From the NCBI RefSeq assembly GCF_000699445.3, contig NC_067202.1:13421924-13485923 (forward strand): a DNA stretch of 64,000 nt, read 5' to 3'. The translations under genes were made by a program, and so were the position numbers. Within the stretch, counting starts at the first letter, position 1. The number at the start of each line of letters is the position of its first letter. The DNA is from Schistosoma haematobium. Lineage: Eukaryota > Platyhelminthes > Trematoda > Strigeidida > Schistosomatidae. Positions 37,387-49,879 of the stretch are shown one piece after another. Below the pieces are notes generated by a model. That model was not told the origin of the DNA. It worked only from the letters and a program-made list of their open reading frames with translations, and did no database searches.

Positions 37387-40300
37387 TTTTACAGCAACTT
37401 GAAAGTGATAACTGATAATTGCATTATATATACATAGAGATTGAGAGTTACGTTAATGAGCAACGGCATTCCAAAGTCATATTGATGGGGTAAGTAAAAA
37501 GTAAGAGATTACTAGACGACTGTTTTTCAGTAAGGTCATTTCAATTAAAAAATTGAAAATTTTATTTTATTTTAGACTTCATAGCTTGATCTGTCGTAAG
37601 ATAAAGGTAAACTTACCTTAAGATATTATGAAAGGAACAGATTTTTTACTACAATAGTAGCAGCAAAATATGCCACTTGAATTATTTCTCGTTTGTTGGA
37701 TTATCGGATGTTTGCTCAAAATATTCTGATTCAAATCATACAAACTCTAGTTGAATTAAACCTTCCTGTTTCTATTATACTCTGTGATTAATGTTTTTCG
37801 TTTGAATTTCATCGAATAAAAGAGCCGTAGCAGAACGCGATTGTCGAGGTGCATTCAGAGGAGACGAAACTCGAATTACTGGCTTCAGTCGTCTGTATCT
37901 CGTTGTCAGATAGGCTGGATGGTTCAATGAACTAAGCGAAATCATGTCGTTTGGATCACTACTTCCAATGAAATACGTTTGCTGAGAATATTTGTTTCAC
38001 ATACCATTTGCTTATGTATTGGGAAAAGTAATCATACATCGTATTGAGTTTTTATACAGGTAGATCAATATGAGAAAGTGACCTGCAAAATTTGATGATG
38101 CTGACAAAAAACAGTAGCCGACAGACAACCATTTCTCGAAACATCCTTAACTTTACCTATTCCTATGAATCTACAAAATATATCAACTACATCCTCATCA
38201 AGGATTACCAATTCTGTTTGCAGAGTATTATTTTTCAATTAGAAGGAACCATCTCACTAATATTGCTAATATATCATCGAGTAAAATAACTTTAACTAGC
38301 TACGTAAGCTGAAACATTATACAATTAGGTTACCTTCTTGAATCTTCCTATAATTGTAAACAAATATCGCCTTCTTTCATGGCCCTATGACCCTTCTTTG
38401 ATCTCCAGCTTAACTGACCAATCCTGAGTGCATTCTACTTACAGAATCTGTCTGATAATCTGATAATTCTCATTGAACAATCCGTGTAATGCTCACATAA
38501 AATACCGTTAATATCAAAATTGTAGATAAGATGAAGACGGTATCGCTTATTTGTGGTTCGGGATTCTGTCAACTACCATCTTGTTAGCAATTTGTGTATT
38601 GCGGTAATTCGTTCAACAGTAGTGTGTGGTGGGATGTAGTTTCAAATCTAAAAGTAATTCAAACACAAGGTATACGCATTTGAATCAGATATTCAAATAC
38701 TTTTGATCACTATTCATGGCTAAAGTATAAAGTCGCAACTACACTTAACCGTCATTTAGCTGTACTTCATTACACTGTCCATCACGTAATAAAGCATTCT
38801 CTGAATTATTGGGAACAAACCGGTGGAAATAGATAGTGAGTAAAACCAGCACAAAACCTTTCCAAATGTGCTTAGTTTTTCTACACAATACCACTCATAT
38901 ACCGGATAAAAAAGTCTAGAATTTTTATTCAGTTATAAAACGTACTTGATTTATTTTACGTAGTCTTATATTTCTAACTCCGTTTTCCAAATTATCAACT
39001 TTTTGATGTCTTTTTAGTTTCTTTCAACAACAACATGCCTCAGCAACATGCTGCAAATACATGCTACAACGTGCTGCCTAAGTATTCATGGCATCGATCA
39101 CGTGAGGCTTCAATGCTGCGAGTCAATAAAACAAATGCAACCCTAGGCCACTCGAGTGGAAGATATGAAAAGCACGGAAGTTATCATTAAAAAACAATCA
39201 ACTATAACAAAATGTGAGTCCGTTCTAATTAAATTTTTTTCAGCCTTCCCATTTTACTGTATATCTACGCATGTTGTCTAGATTGTCAAGTGTGGAGGCA
39301 TGAGAGTAGAGAAAAAGTAAGATTCTGAATTCGTGTGGCAAGCGCTTTCAATTTCTGATTTACATTTATTTCGTTATTGATGTTTAGGCAGTTGAAACTG
39401 TCACAGTGACAGTACTGTCTCACCAGTTATTGAAGTTGCTGTAATCGCGTAAAAATGTATTTCCGAAGCATTTTTCGTTTACTATCTATCGCATGGTAGC
39501 TTTGAATTTTCAACCATACTCCTTATCCTATATTGATGTCGAATTAATAATCTCCACTACATGTACAAAGCATATTTTCTCCTCACTGATTTGTCTGGAT
39601 TGACAACATTCTACTGATTCGTTTTAATTGTCACATACTACGTTATAAATCGGTCTGAAATATAGATGTTGGTACGATGCAGAGCACCTGCTTTACAAAC
39701 TACATTCCCTGAGTCATACTGCTGATGCTTTGGAAATATCCCGTCAATTTGCCTAACAGTCGTTCGTGCCACAGATAATGCATTGAGGTCCAACAAGCTG
39801 TTCATTCTTTAGTCAACCGCAAGACGGAAACGTGGTCTTTTATACCGAAACGTTAGTTAACTAATATGTCAAAGAACAAATTGTAACTTACAGGGATACC
39901 AAATTTATATATAATCGATAAAGATGAGCCCGAATCGAACATAGAAATAGGCAAAACACGTAGCTTTGAGCTTACTTGGTGAATAATAATGATGCACCAC
40001 TTAAAACCATCGCTCTAAGCGTCGTTAGTCATGAATTCATGGCGCACCCACGATATACATTCCTGAAAGTAACAACTATGTTTTAGCATTATTTATCGAC
40101 GTCCCGATGTCTTCATCTCAATTTTTAAGGACTGTTTTCGAAACGTTTGCAGTTATCTGAGTTTTGCCAGCATTATTATTCTTATTGTGCCTGCAGAGTG
40201 GCTTGTTATTAGGACATTATACACATATCTGAACAGCTCAACAGACACTGTGTTATGACGATCTAAATTGTGCATCATACTTCGGTGACTCGTTGCCGAA

Positions 40301-41974
40301 TTTATGCACTTGAAAGCTGCTACCTCTCCGAAAAGCGGGTGCGTCTGCTGCATCCGAATTCGTGTTTAAAAACGTTCACTCAAAGTAGACTTACTCCTAT
40401 CAGCTGGCACTTTATCTCGTAATATCAGAGACAATAGGATCGTGTTTATTTAAAATGAATGACACCTGATAGATCTACATTGCATTAAAGTTGGCGCCAC
40501 CATGAAAAAAGTAGATAGTGAACATATTTGTCAATCACAACTTTGGGAAACCTGTAGCGAGATAGTGCAACCATAAATATATCTTTAACAATAGAAACAC
40601 AATCGCTGTCACATGACATCCAGCATTAAGTAACCTTGATTACATAAAACTCTGTATTACCTTACTTGAATTCTGAAAATTATAAGAACTAGTACACAAA
40701 CGTTACAATACAAATGTCTCTCTTGTGAATACACTCAGGCAATTTGCTACTTTAAACTTAAAACGTAAAACTTCCCGAATCATTCACTGCAGGGATTGAA
40801 TGGCCAACAGCACATACAAAAACTACAAATTTTGGTTGTTTTAAAATGACGATCAATACTTTTACGAGTCAAGCTTATTTACACAACTATTTGACTGACC
40901 TTTTTCGACACACCACCTCATCAGTTTTTAACTCTCTCATTCTCGACACTGTCGCTATCCATTCGTCAGCTGTTGAGAGCATCAACCCCGCTCTTTTCCA
41001 GCATTCCCTTATATGCTATATATATAATTGAGGAGGCAAAACAATCTTTTCTTTAGGTATGACCATCTCAAATCTTGAAAGCTTTATGAGAAACACTTTC
41101 AAACCTACTATTTATCCATCCAATCCACTCTGCTAAACTTGTTATTCCGAATGATGTTTTGTTCGGCAAACGATCGTTTGACCACCTTTCCCACGTTAGT
41201 CACGTTGGTAAGAAATAAAATGAATATAAGCATAATCTGTTGTGTCGCTGAACTCTTAAGCCACTTACGTAAGTGAGATAACTCGTCTCGATCTGGAGTA
41301 GGGCTTTAATATGATAGGTTGACAGGCTCAACTGAGGATAGAATTGCGTAAGTTCGAAGTGAGCCCTACTGTCGTTGGTAAATAGGCGAAACACTTTCCA
41401 TTAACTGAATGTTTTACAATATTAATCAGTGAGATTAAAATTTATGGACGACCTTTGGGTGACACTAAAGCGATTTTGAGGGTGTCCACCTATTAACTTG
41501 GTCTAATTGAGCGTTATAAAGCAGATTGAAATTGGGGATCATCATTTTCGGTTGATCGTTAGGGTTAGGAATTAGATTTAGTGTTTTAATCACAAATTCA
41601 CATGGGCTGTAATGCGAAGACTCTATTAATCCAAATGGTTGACTGAATTTCGCACTAAAGTCTAAGATCTAATTGGCTCGTTCGTAAATTTTAGTTTCAC
41701 CGATGAATCAACTAAAAAACCACTCAATTTATTCCCAATTTTGGTTCCAAGTCTTATCCAGATTAGTATAAAAGAATAGGTGAATAATATTGACGAATAA
41801 CATGAACACAGTTATGGCTGAATACGAGGTAAATTGCAGTAAATACAGAACAAAACGTTAATTTTTATTTGCAATAGACTCGAACAGAAAACGCTATATC
41901 ATTGAGCCATACATACAACAAAAGTGAAGGCGAATTGTAGCTCAGGTGGATGACTAGGATGTGATTATGTTCTC
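37387..41974. other. Unique non-coding stretch 5' of the modular gene
   Basis: This AT-rich stretch holds the presumed promoter of the minus-strand gene at its left end. Beyond that I see no open frame with convincing splice context, no RNA gene and no clear repeat. The open frames of 60-66 codons at 38092-38289, 40153-40353, 40846-41031 and 41200-41394 have no supporting features. Confidence 0.6.
37423..37432 (-). promoter_or_regulatory. TATA-like box upstream of the modular gene
   Basis: On the minus strand TATATATAAT lies 37-46 nt upstream of the proposed ATG at 37386. With usual TATA spacing, transcription would start around 37395-37400, giving a very short 5' leader. An ATG overlapping the box would start only an 11-codon frame and should not be transcribed. 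No pyrimidine-rich trans-splice acceptor was seen between box and ATG. Confidence 0.4.
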
Positions 41975-44305
41975 TGAAATGTATGGTTTGGTAGTAAAGC
42001 CTTCATTTTTCGTCTGAATAACATCATCAGCACAACGTTTTAGTAGAGGTGAGGTATTCTCATTTCTCCACATATGGTTCACGGCTCGTCCTGTAGCCCG
42101 TAATGATGACGGGTTCTTGTTGACATTGAAGCTGTCATTGTTTACTTCCTTGTTTGACTTTATCTCCCTATGGTTTGATTTTTGGTCCTAGGTTTGTCAA
42201 CAATTTTATTGATTGATTGATAAATTGTGTCGATTTTAATATAGTTGTCGGTTGCTGATTGAATGTTTAATGACGCTTCTGTTGCCATTACACCGGTTCT
42301 TGTGTATAGAATAGATTGTAGTGATTTTTATGGTTTATGTGCGACACCCATTCTTAAATGTATCAAGAATCTCGTTGTAGTTTCTGATATGCCCTGTAAG
42401 ATCCATTTTGAATGATTTGTGTGTTTGTGAAAATCCCTCTATGTATATACTTGCACTTTGTTCCTATTGATCCCCTTAGTTGTACATTGTTGTATTTTGA
42501 TTACATTTGAATTGTTAATATTTGTATTTTATTACAGTTTTTATTCTTATTACGCCTTTACTAACGTCTTGTGTTTCTTCCCGAACTGCATCTGTGTTGT
42601 TTTACTTGATACTTATTCTTGGCTGTAGCCATATTGATTTGCTCCTCCTTTTGTGTGTGTTCTATCCAGTCAGGATAGAATAGCGTTCATTTGTTGTGAC
42701 TGGTAATTTTCCCTCATCTTTTATCAACTTCTTTATTTATTGTAATCTAGATTTGATCGATTGAACAATTATTGGTTGAATAGCCGGGTGGTAATATTTG
42801 TTTAGGTAACGATTTACATTTAAATTTATGATGAATTATAGAACCTCTATTTACCCGATTACTTGTTTTGATTTTGATGGTCATAGGCGCGTGTCTAATC
42901 CAATTGTCAGGCTATTCTTTAACAAACAAACCGTAGTTTGGATTCTACATGCCCTGTTTATATGGTTGAGTGACCGTTTGTCGATTTCTCTACTTGACTT
43001 TGTTTCGGTATCTTTTTGGTGAAGAAGATTGGGTAGCCATTCTATTAGAAGAATGTCTTCAAGTATTTTTCTTCATTTATTCATGTTGCAAGTGTGTAGA
43101 AACCTTGAATAGGCTGTTGACACTGGGGTCAATCATCAACCGACAAACACATTGAAATCGATACAGTTTATCAATCAATCAATAAAATTGTTGACAAACC
43201 TAGGACCAAAAATCAAACCATGGGGAGATAAAGTCAATCAAGGAGGTAAACAATGACAGGTTTAATGTCAACAAGAACCGGTCATCATTACGGGCTACAG
43301 GACGAGCCGTGAACCATATGTAGAGAAATGAGAACTCCTTATAGCGACCCACGTGCAATTGAGTTTATTCTCATTTAACTCATTTAAGCTCTTTCGCTAA
43401 CTTATTTAGGGGACAAAGTCATCCGCACTATAGCAGTTTATTGTACCCTTATTATTATTGTGCTCGTATAAAATACGTATGCTTGTATATTGCTTACTGC
43501 CTACTCAATTATTCACTCTGCTAGCCTCACTAATAACCGTTTATTTGATTCGATGACCCATTCACTTCACTATATATATATCTCCATATTATTCATATTG
43601 ATCGCTTGCTCTGCTTTCTCGCCTGCTTGATTGTACTCGATTACTTAAATTCGCTCATTCGCTCGCTCGCTCGCTTGCCTGTTTGCCTTTCGGCACAAAT
43701 CCTAATGCTCGTTTAATGCATCCGTAATTTTGAACATCTGTGTGTGTGTTGGGTCGGCTTCCGGAGAACTTCAACGGAGCCTCCAGAGGCCCAAAGAGGA
43801 ACCGAAGGGTCCCAGCCAATCAGAGTATGATGGAACGTTCGAGAATTCCAGCGTGGCGTGCTACCATTGGTCGGTAGCATAACATGACGTTAACGGATTG
43901 GCTGAAATATGCTGTTGATTTAACAGACGCCAACACCTATAAATACCCTTGATTTTCTGTACTAAAATGAACCTTGGATAAAGTGTTTTCTCTCATACTT
44001 GTGTCTTCTCTCTGGAGTTCAAGTCGCTGTGTAGTTCTAGTCTGCGGGTTACGGGAACAGCTTAGGAATCGTATATAGCGTACAACCTACACGACTTATC
44101 AGTGTGTCTCGAAATAAAGATAATCAACGCTTCGCCTTCTGATTAATATACCGTTGGGGAGTTATATAGAACGGTTATCAAGACGAACTGCATACGAAGT
44201 TTAGGGTTAGATTGAATATCGACCACCATAACCTCACTTCTACTAAAAGTTTGTGCCGATGATGTTATTCAGACGAAAAATGAAGGCTTCACTACCAAAC
44301 CTTCC
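41975..44305. mobile_element. Inverted-repeat element with a nested insertion
   Basis: A left arm at about 41975-42262 is matched in reverse complement by 43110-43335 and, after a gap, by 44229-44305. The match includes the stretch with CCTAGGTTTGTCAACAATTT and a GATTGATTGATT run. The two right pieces abut when the intervening ~0.9 kb is removed, so that segment is a later insertion into the right arm. The loop (42263-43109) has short open frames but no domain I recognise. Arm identity looks around 90% by eye. It could be a fold-back element or the inverted terminal arrangement sometimes seen in Penelope-like elements; the class is not settled. Confidence 0.6.
43336..44228 (+). mobile_element. 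LTR-like insertion with TATA box and polyadenylation signal
   Basis: This segment interrupts the right arm of the surrounding inverted repeat. It contains TATAAATA at 43938-43945 in a GC-richer context than its surroundings, a pyrimidine-rich leader-like stretch after it (about 43985-44030) and AATAAA at 44113-44118. That order is typical of an LTR (U3-R-U5). I could not define TG...CA ends, a primer-binding site or a clean target-site duplication, and there is no gag or pol. A solo LTR is the best guess; a stand-alone promoter of an unrelated transcript is the alternative. Confidence 0.4.
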
Positions 44306-46884
44306 AGCTCAGAGGACAACATGCCACCAAATTATTACGGAAGTTCGTGGTTTGAAAAATGAACTAGTGATAAATATAAATATTGGCGCTCTACGCGCTT
44401 TGAAGTAAATGAAGTAACGTCATTAAAAGTATCTGCCTTCGTTTGTTATAGCTTTTTTCTCGTTCGCATGATAAATCCAGTAAACCCATTTCTTCTTCCT
44501 CTCTTTTCTATAAATCAAAAAACCCAAATACTAACTAGATTCACATCATGCATTTATGTTAGACGAATACTCACTGTACCTGAAAACAATGTTAATCGAT
44601 TCTTGGTCTTTAAATAATATTAATATACCCATTGTTATTATTGGCTTACTAAATGTTGTATTTTTGATAAAATATAGAATTCTTGGCGCAAAGTATTTCA
44701 AGAAGCTTCTGATTCTTCTTTCGTGATTGATCTTGATGATAGACAATGAGTGATCGCTAATTAGATGTTCGCAGTTTACGAATGGATATTTAAATATTGT
44801 ATATTCTTTTCCATGTACATTGCCATCAGCCACATGATATCTGGGTGTGCTCTTTACCAACTTGTACGTCGAAAGCCCGTTAACTTTTCACAAACACACA
44901 TGATCATGTTTTGCAATTAGTTGACATAACGATCTGTTGAGACAAACAAAGGACAGACAACTTGTCGAAATATCGGAATGGCAGGAACAGTTAACCCAGA
45001 TATTCCAGATGGTTTTCACATGCATTATGGTGCTTTTAAGCAATTCTTCAGTTGTTTCGATAGCGAAAAGTTGGTTGTCCTCCAATGTCGTAGACGCATA
45101 CCTTCAAGTAGATACCTATGAACTCTCCCGCCGATGGAATCTGTAAAATGTATGATGGTTGTCTTATATGTACATCCGAAGGCAAAGCTGTCCTCAGCGA
45201 ATCAACTGAGTTTAAATGGCTTACTGTGTACGTTCATGAATGTAAATACATAGCGAATATTCATGCTGCACGTTATTCACTCTTACTTGAATTGACACTG
45301 CTGCAAGTGAGCTATTTGCTAAGAACACACACTTGTGCATATTCTTACTAGAAAACCTTTCGTTTACTAAATTAGCGCTCCGGCTGCGGCAAACTCTTTA
45401 CCAGTGATTAGCCTTCAGAAGCATCAGAAAAGTTTAATAATTCCACGAACTCCACATTATATACTACAATATCCTCCTAATGGAGTTCGAGACGACGACT
45501 TCATATCAATTCAAAAACGGACGTCCAGCACATTCAGATGTTTCATTGCGGTCCAGTATTAACTGAATCATGAATCCAACTATTAAACAGTGTCAATCAT
45601 AACATTCGTTTCTTACTGTACGATAATGTGATGACGTGTGATCAAACTGTCATTCATGAACTACTGAATGGATGATTTTCCCACAATTAGAATGAATCTT
45701 ATGATCCGAACATTGGTACCTATTGCATCAGTGAATTGGTCTTTAAGGCCGATTGCAAATGCTATTTCAGATTAATTGCTATCAAATCTGTACAAAATGG
45801 CAGGGCCAGAAATGCGATCGTTATTACTGAAAATGTTCACAGTAGCTTTAGAGGTAGATACATATCACATTTTTATTATGCATTGTAGAAAATATATGAC
45901 AAGACCAATTTTATTATCGCCTACTTCAAGAAGGCCTTCTTGACCAGTTGAAATGGCTTCTTTGGAACAGAGTACTGCTCTCCATGCCTGGCAGACTGCT
46001 CCAACCAAATTGCTCTCATACATAACTGAAACCAACTAGTGATTGAGTTATATATTTTGATATTGTGAAACCTGTGTTAAACTAATCTTCACGTACAGCC
46101 ATTCTAGGGTTACTGTCGACCCCAAGCTCCCCTAACGGTGAAGAGTCTTGGCGGGTTTAAGCAGCATCACACCATGGAAAATAACGCTGCCAGAAAACGC
46201 TTTCCGAGATAATGAATTGTAGATATTTAAATTGCGCTCTGAGAGTTGATAGAAAAATGATGAGGCCCTATGATGATGCCGAGAATCTTCGAAAGTCATA
46301 AGGCCGTCACGTGTTCGAACAATCAAAGCAACGACTGTTATGGTTAAACGGAACATTCCGACCACGCTAGAGATCGGGAGGACCAGTCAGTTAGCAATGA
46401 AAATAGAGGGAGACACCTTGGCGTTAGTCAAGTTTGGTGTACAATATTGGACCCAAGCTGGATGAAAATAATTTTTACAGGAGAGATGCCGCTGTGATGT
46501 TGTCGCGAAGATAAAAACGCCGTAAAATGTAAGAAACATGGTCTACTTCGATATTAGTACTGCTCTAATAATAGATTTGGTCCAGAATCTGTATTGTTGT
46601 TGTGGTGTAACAGGCCTATCTATAAGATCTCACGTGGATATCACATCATTGCCTACCTTAAAAAACATCAATATATGAAGAAGAGCACATTTAGGCTAGA
46701 GATAGAACAATTTACTTGATATAAATAATAGGCTGTTACATAAGTAGGACCATGCCTGCAAGGCCGAGCCACGTCATTCGACCAAATCGAACTAATCGAA
46801 TTAATTCGTCCCGCCTTCCTTATACTTGGTTTTACTCCGCGTTAAATTTTGTGTTGTGTTCAGCTTTGAGGGTTTTGTGTTTAG
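44306..46884. other. Unannotated stretch, no recognisable gene
   Basis: Several open frames of 60-104 codons occur (for example minus 44546-44860 and minus 46132-46365), but none has a recognisable domain, a signal peptide or flanking splice sites that I trust. The segment near 46080-46500 has fewer AT runs and resembles degraded repetitive DNA, without an assignable family. Confidence 0.5.
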
Positions 46885-47820
46885 GGCAGAATGCCATCAC
46901 ACATCCTTCGAAACAAAGAAGAAGGGTTTTACAATGAATTACATCCAATATCATACATTCAAAAACGATTGCAATGACGACGATAATTCTCAATCTTTCG
47001 AGAGGCGGCAATCGATCAAAGCAAAGCTCCTGTGAAATGACCTCATCATCATGAAGGGAGATAATAACGCAAATGTCAACATGGACAACAACCGTTTGGA
47101 AGATATCGTGAGACGAAATGTACTGGGAGGAAATAACGTAAATGGCGAGATATAAGCAAATCTATGTGGACGATTTAAATGGGATCAAAGTGTCAACAAC
47201 TTCAACGTGTCAGTATGTCCGGGGACTCAAAAGGCTTTTTTATAAAGAATTGATTTCTATCTAAACCCTGGAAGAGATTCAAGAAAGGAAGAACAGGATG
47301 AATGCAATTGACATCAATAAAATTCAAGGCGAGCAGACAGGCAACTGAAGTAAATAATTAGGGCTGACAAGTAGAAATGCGTACAAGACCAATCGACGAC
47401 AGCTGAAAAAGCTACAAGCGAAGGAAATATCAAAAAACTATATGACACGATGAAGAAACTAGCAGGAAAATGTAGTAAGCCAGATAGACTGATCATAGAC
47501 AGAGAAGGCAAATAAATCACTTGATAAATACATCAACATCTCTGATAACGAGAAAGCGCTTAACAGTCTGGATAAGAGAACATTATGAAAAGTACTTCGA
47601 CACTATGGAGTACCTGATAATATCGTCAAAACCATTCGGAATTCATATGGTGAACCACACAGCAATGTCATGCATGTGGCTATGGGGAATTGGAAGCAGA
47701 CATGAAGTGGATGAACAGCAGTTGTGAAGAAATGGTGAGAAATGTTCAGCAAAGTGTTGGATGGAGAATGCTGGTGGACGGCCCATGCTTCTCAAACATG
47801 GAAAACAGCAGTAAATAACT
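46885..47820 (+). mobile_element. Degraded RTE-clade (SR2-like) non-LTR retrotransposon fragment
   Basis: Translating the plus strand gives, in pieces, motifs in the order of an RTE polyprotein. First comes an endonuclease stretch (KKGFTMNYIQ, then NDLIIMKGDNNANV and MDNNRLEDIVRRNVLGGNN). Next is a linker with KKLAGK. Then a reverse-transcriptase piece resembles KALNSLDKRTLW and RHYGVPDNIVKTIRNSYG. Last is a C-terminal end with ADMKWMNSSCEE and VGWRMLVDGPC. In-frame stops, frameshifts and large deletions (most of the RT core is missing) show it is dead. The match rests on memory of schistosome RTE proteins. Confidence 0.72.
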
Positions 47821-48094
47821 GGCTTAGTAAATAACAGACTAACTAAACAAGTGAATAACTTACATATCCGATGTTTCCACAATAAATCCTTTCAACAGTT
47901 CACAGTTTCTTCCCTCATTTGTCCACATTTTGATGAACTGAATGTTAACTGATATTCAGCGAATTAACACTAATCATCTTCATCATTTAAACTCATACTT
48001 ATTCACATTTTAATGAAAGAACAAACTCACTTTGCTCAAAGTTTGATTCTATTTTTGAAAAAATACTGACAAATACCTTAAATTATTAGCCATA

Positions 48095-48600
48095 TTTGTT
48101 AGTGAATTCCATTAGTAAAACCACCCACTTGCTGTCAATATGTTAACACCGCCCCTAGCAATTTTAACTAATTTGAATAACATAAACAGTATATCACTGT
48201 GTCACATGACACACGCATTTAGGTAGACCTGATTGATATATTTTGGTAATTACTTTTTTGTTGTTCCGTGCTCTCTCTGTTTTCGTTTTAATTTCTCTAC
48301 TTGTAGATAATTATCATTATTTCGATCTGGCACACGAATTGACCTTAATTACACCGTTCATAAATCAACAGGCTGTCCATTAAGGAAATATTAAAAATTC
48401 CCGGCTGATGACTTGGATCGCTGTAATATATGTACTACTTAAAAAACTACTAAACTAGTATACTTAAAACTTTCTTTCATCACATGTTTCTTCTGCACGT
48501 CTAACATTATTATTTATATCAAATTGATCATTAATGTTAACTGGCGTGAGTTCTGTAATTATTATCTTTCAGAATATAAAATTATTATATTATAATATAT
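48095..48600 (+). repeat. Dispersed ~500 bp repeat, copy 1
   Basis: This copy aligns over about 500 bp, in the same orientation, with 62272-62785. Shared stretches include GTAAAACCACC, TTGTTGTTCCGTGCTCTCTC and AAATCAACAGGCTGTC. Substitutions and short indels are frequent, so the pair is old. No coding frame is conserved between the copies. It is probably an interspersed element of unknown class. Confidence 0.7.
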
Positions 48601-48694
48601 TATAACAAAAATCTTCAAAACACGATTTGTGATGATATAATGTTCATTTGCACATGCCGAAAAAGTAGTTGCAAATTTTGCATCAGTTTATTGA

Positions 48695-49077
48695 ACTGTC
48701 ATTTGTCGTGCTAAATCACACCTGTCCAGACCAACTTTTCAACACTCACCTGATATTTTATCCAATGGAGTCCATTGACAAAATGAATACTTTCATTTTC
48801 TCGCAATCACCAAAATGTCGGTACCATTGAAATGTCTTAATAGACTAAGTAGAAAAAACACAATATTACAAACAATTATTTGAGCACTCTTGAATGACTC
48901 GTTCTTCAAACCGTGATTCAGCTTTCTGTGTTTGTTCGATTTGTGTAGCATCTGTGGATGTAGAGGTGAAGAATGAAGACACGACAACGCTCATCACACG
49001 TGAGTCTCCCAACAAACTCGTATTTCTCAATGCATTATTCCCAGTCTCTACTTCATTGATATGACTCTTCTGAAATC
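48695..49077. repeat. 380 bp direct duplication, copy A
   Basis: This copy is nearly identical to 50235-50617, 1.54 kb to the right in the same orientation. Differences are few for the first ~330 bp and cluster at the right end. Between the copies lie a CAGT microsatellite, a SINE and an RTE fragment, so the spacer has accumulated repeats. Confidence 0.9.
48866..49069 (-). CDS. Possible terminal exon of unknown protein (copy A)
   Basis: After an acceptor-like GCGATTTCAG preceded by CTAAT, the minus strand is open for 67 codons to TAA. It contains ALRNTSLLGDSRVMSVVVSS and ends FEERVIQECSNNCL. The same frame is preserved in the duplicated copy at 50406-50609, with changes concentrated in the first 15 residues. 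A second segment further along (acceptor TTTTTTCTACTTAG, donor ATATCAG|GTGAGTG, about 48749-48842) also has good splice signals, but its phase does not join cleanly. I do not recognise the protein. It could be a real exon fragment carried by the duplication, or chance. Confidence 0.28.
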   Translation of the reverse strand, partial: KSHINEVETGNNALRNTSLLGDSRVMSVVVSSFFTSTSTDATQIEQTQKAESRFEERVIQECSNNCL

Positions 49078-49419
49078 GCTTAATTAGTGTGTATTTTGCG
49101 TGATATATCAATGGCCTAGTATATGCATTGTTCATTTCAAACTGTTATTTCGAGATATGTGAAATCAACAGAAATCGTAATAGCGACAATTGCTTTATGT
49201 GTATGAGTTGGATATTGTGCGAATCCATGTTTTTGGAGTATCGTGTGCCTCGTGAAGTGTCTCATTGTGCCAGATTTTTCGTCAAGTGATCATTTCCACA
49301 TGACATCTAATTTGCACCACTTAGCATGCAAATGTATTTCTATGATGATGATCAGTGAACACAAGCCTCAAAATACAATGCCGAATATCTGTTTCTGTTG
49401 TGGCCTCTGTATTATTACG

Positions 49420-49507
49420 TCAGTCAGTCAGTCAGTCAGTCAGACAGTCAGTCAGTCAGTCAGTCAGTTAGTCAGTCATTCAGTCAGTCATTCAGTCAGT
49501 CAGTCAG
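49420..49507. repeat. CAGT tetranucleotide microsatellite
   Basis: About 20 tandem copies of CAGT, with interruptions (CAGA, CATT, TAGT). It opens a chance plus-strand frame of repeating Val-Ser-Gln, which should not be read as protein. Confidence 0.95.
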
Positions 49508-49539
49508 ATGTATAAGTATATTAAAATAACTGTAATCTA

Positions 49540-49712
49540 TAAATGGTGGCTAGTAATGGAATGGTAGACACGTGTTTCGTCGTGGTTGTGACTCGTCAGC
49601 TGTATGCACCTGCATCCCACAGTTGATGTGTCACTCCGAGACCCGAACTCAATGCTGTTCGCTTCAAACGCCATCACGTTAGCCACTTCGCTACTGAGAA
49701 CTGCACTGCGCG
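49540..49712 (-). mobile_element. tRNA-derived SINE with hammerhead-ribozyme core
   Basis: Reading the minus strand from 49712, there is an A-box-like TAGCGAAGTGG and a B-box-like GAGTTCGGGTCTC, then a hammerhead core at 49593-49599 (CTGACGA). A GTC...GAC stem II follows, then GAAA (49575-49578), the 8 nt palindrome ACACGTGT (49568-49575) and a GTC cleavage triplet. This is the order of the SM-alpha type I hammerhead of schistosomes, whose stem III is also a tiny palindrome. The bases that should form stem I (before CTGACGA and after GTC) do not pair well, so activity is doubtful. Confidence 0.65.
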
Positions 49713-49879
49713 ATCGATGAACAAGAGGATCCAATGCAGACGGGAAGGCGAGCATCGACAAAGTAACGACCGCATTCATACAATTCAACAACATATGCAA
49801 CTCAAAACAACTCTCGACCAATATCAATGTGACAATCTTCAATACGAATGTCTGGACAGTGACACTGCACGGAGCTCAA

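Noticed and set aside
49243..49515. 90-codon plus-strand frame with Val-Ser-Gln repeats
   Set aside because: The repeat is the translated CAGT microsatellite.
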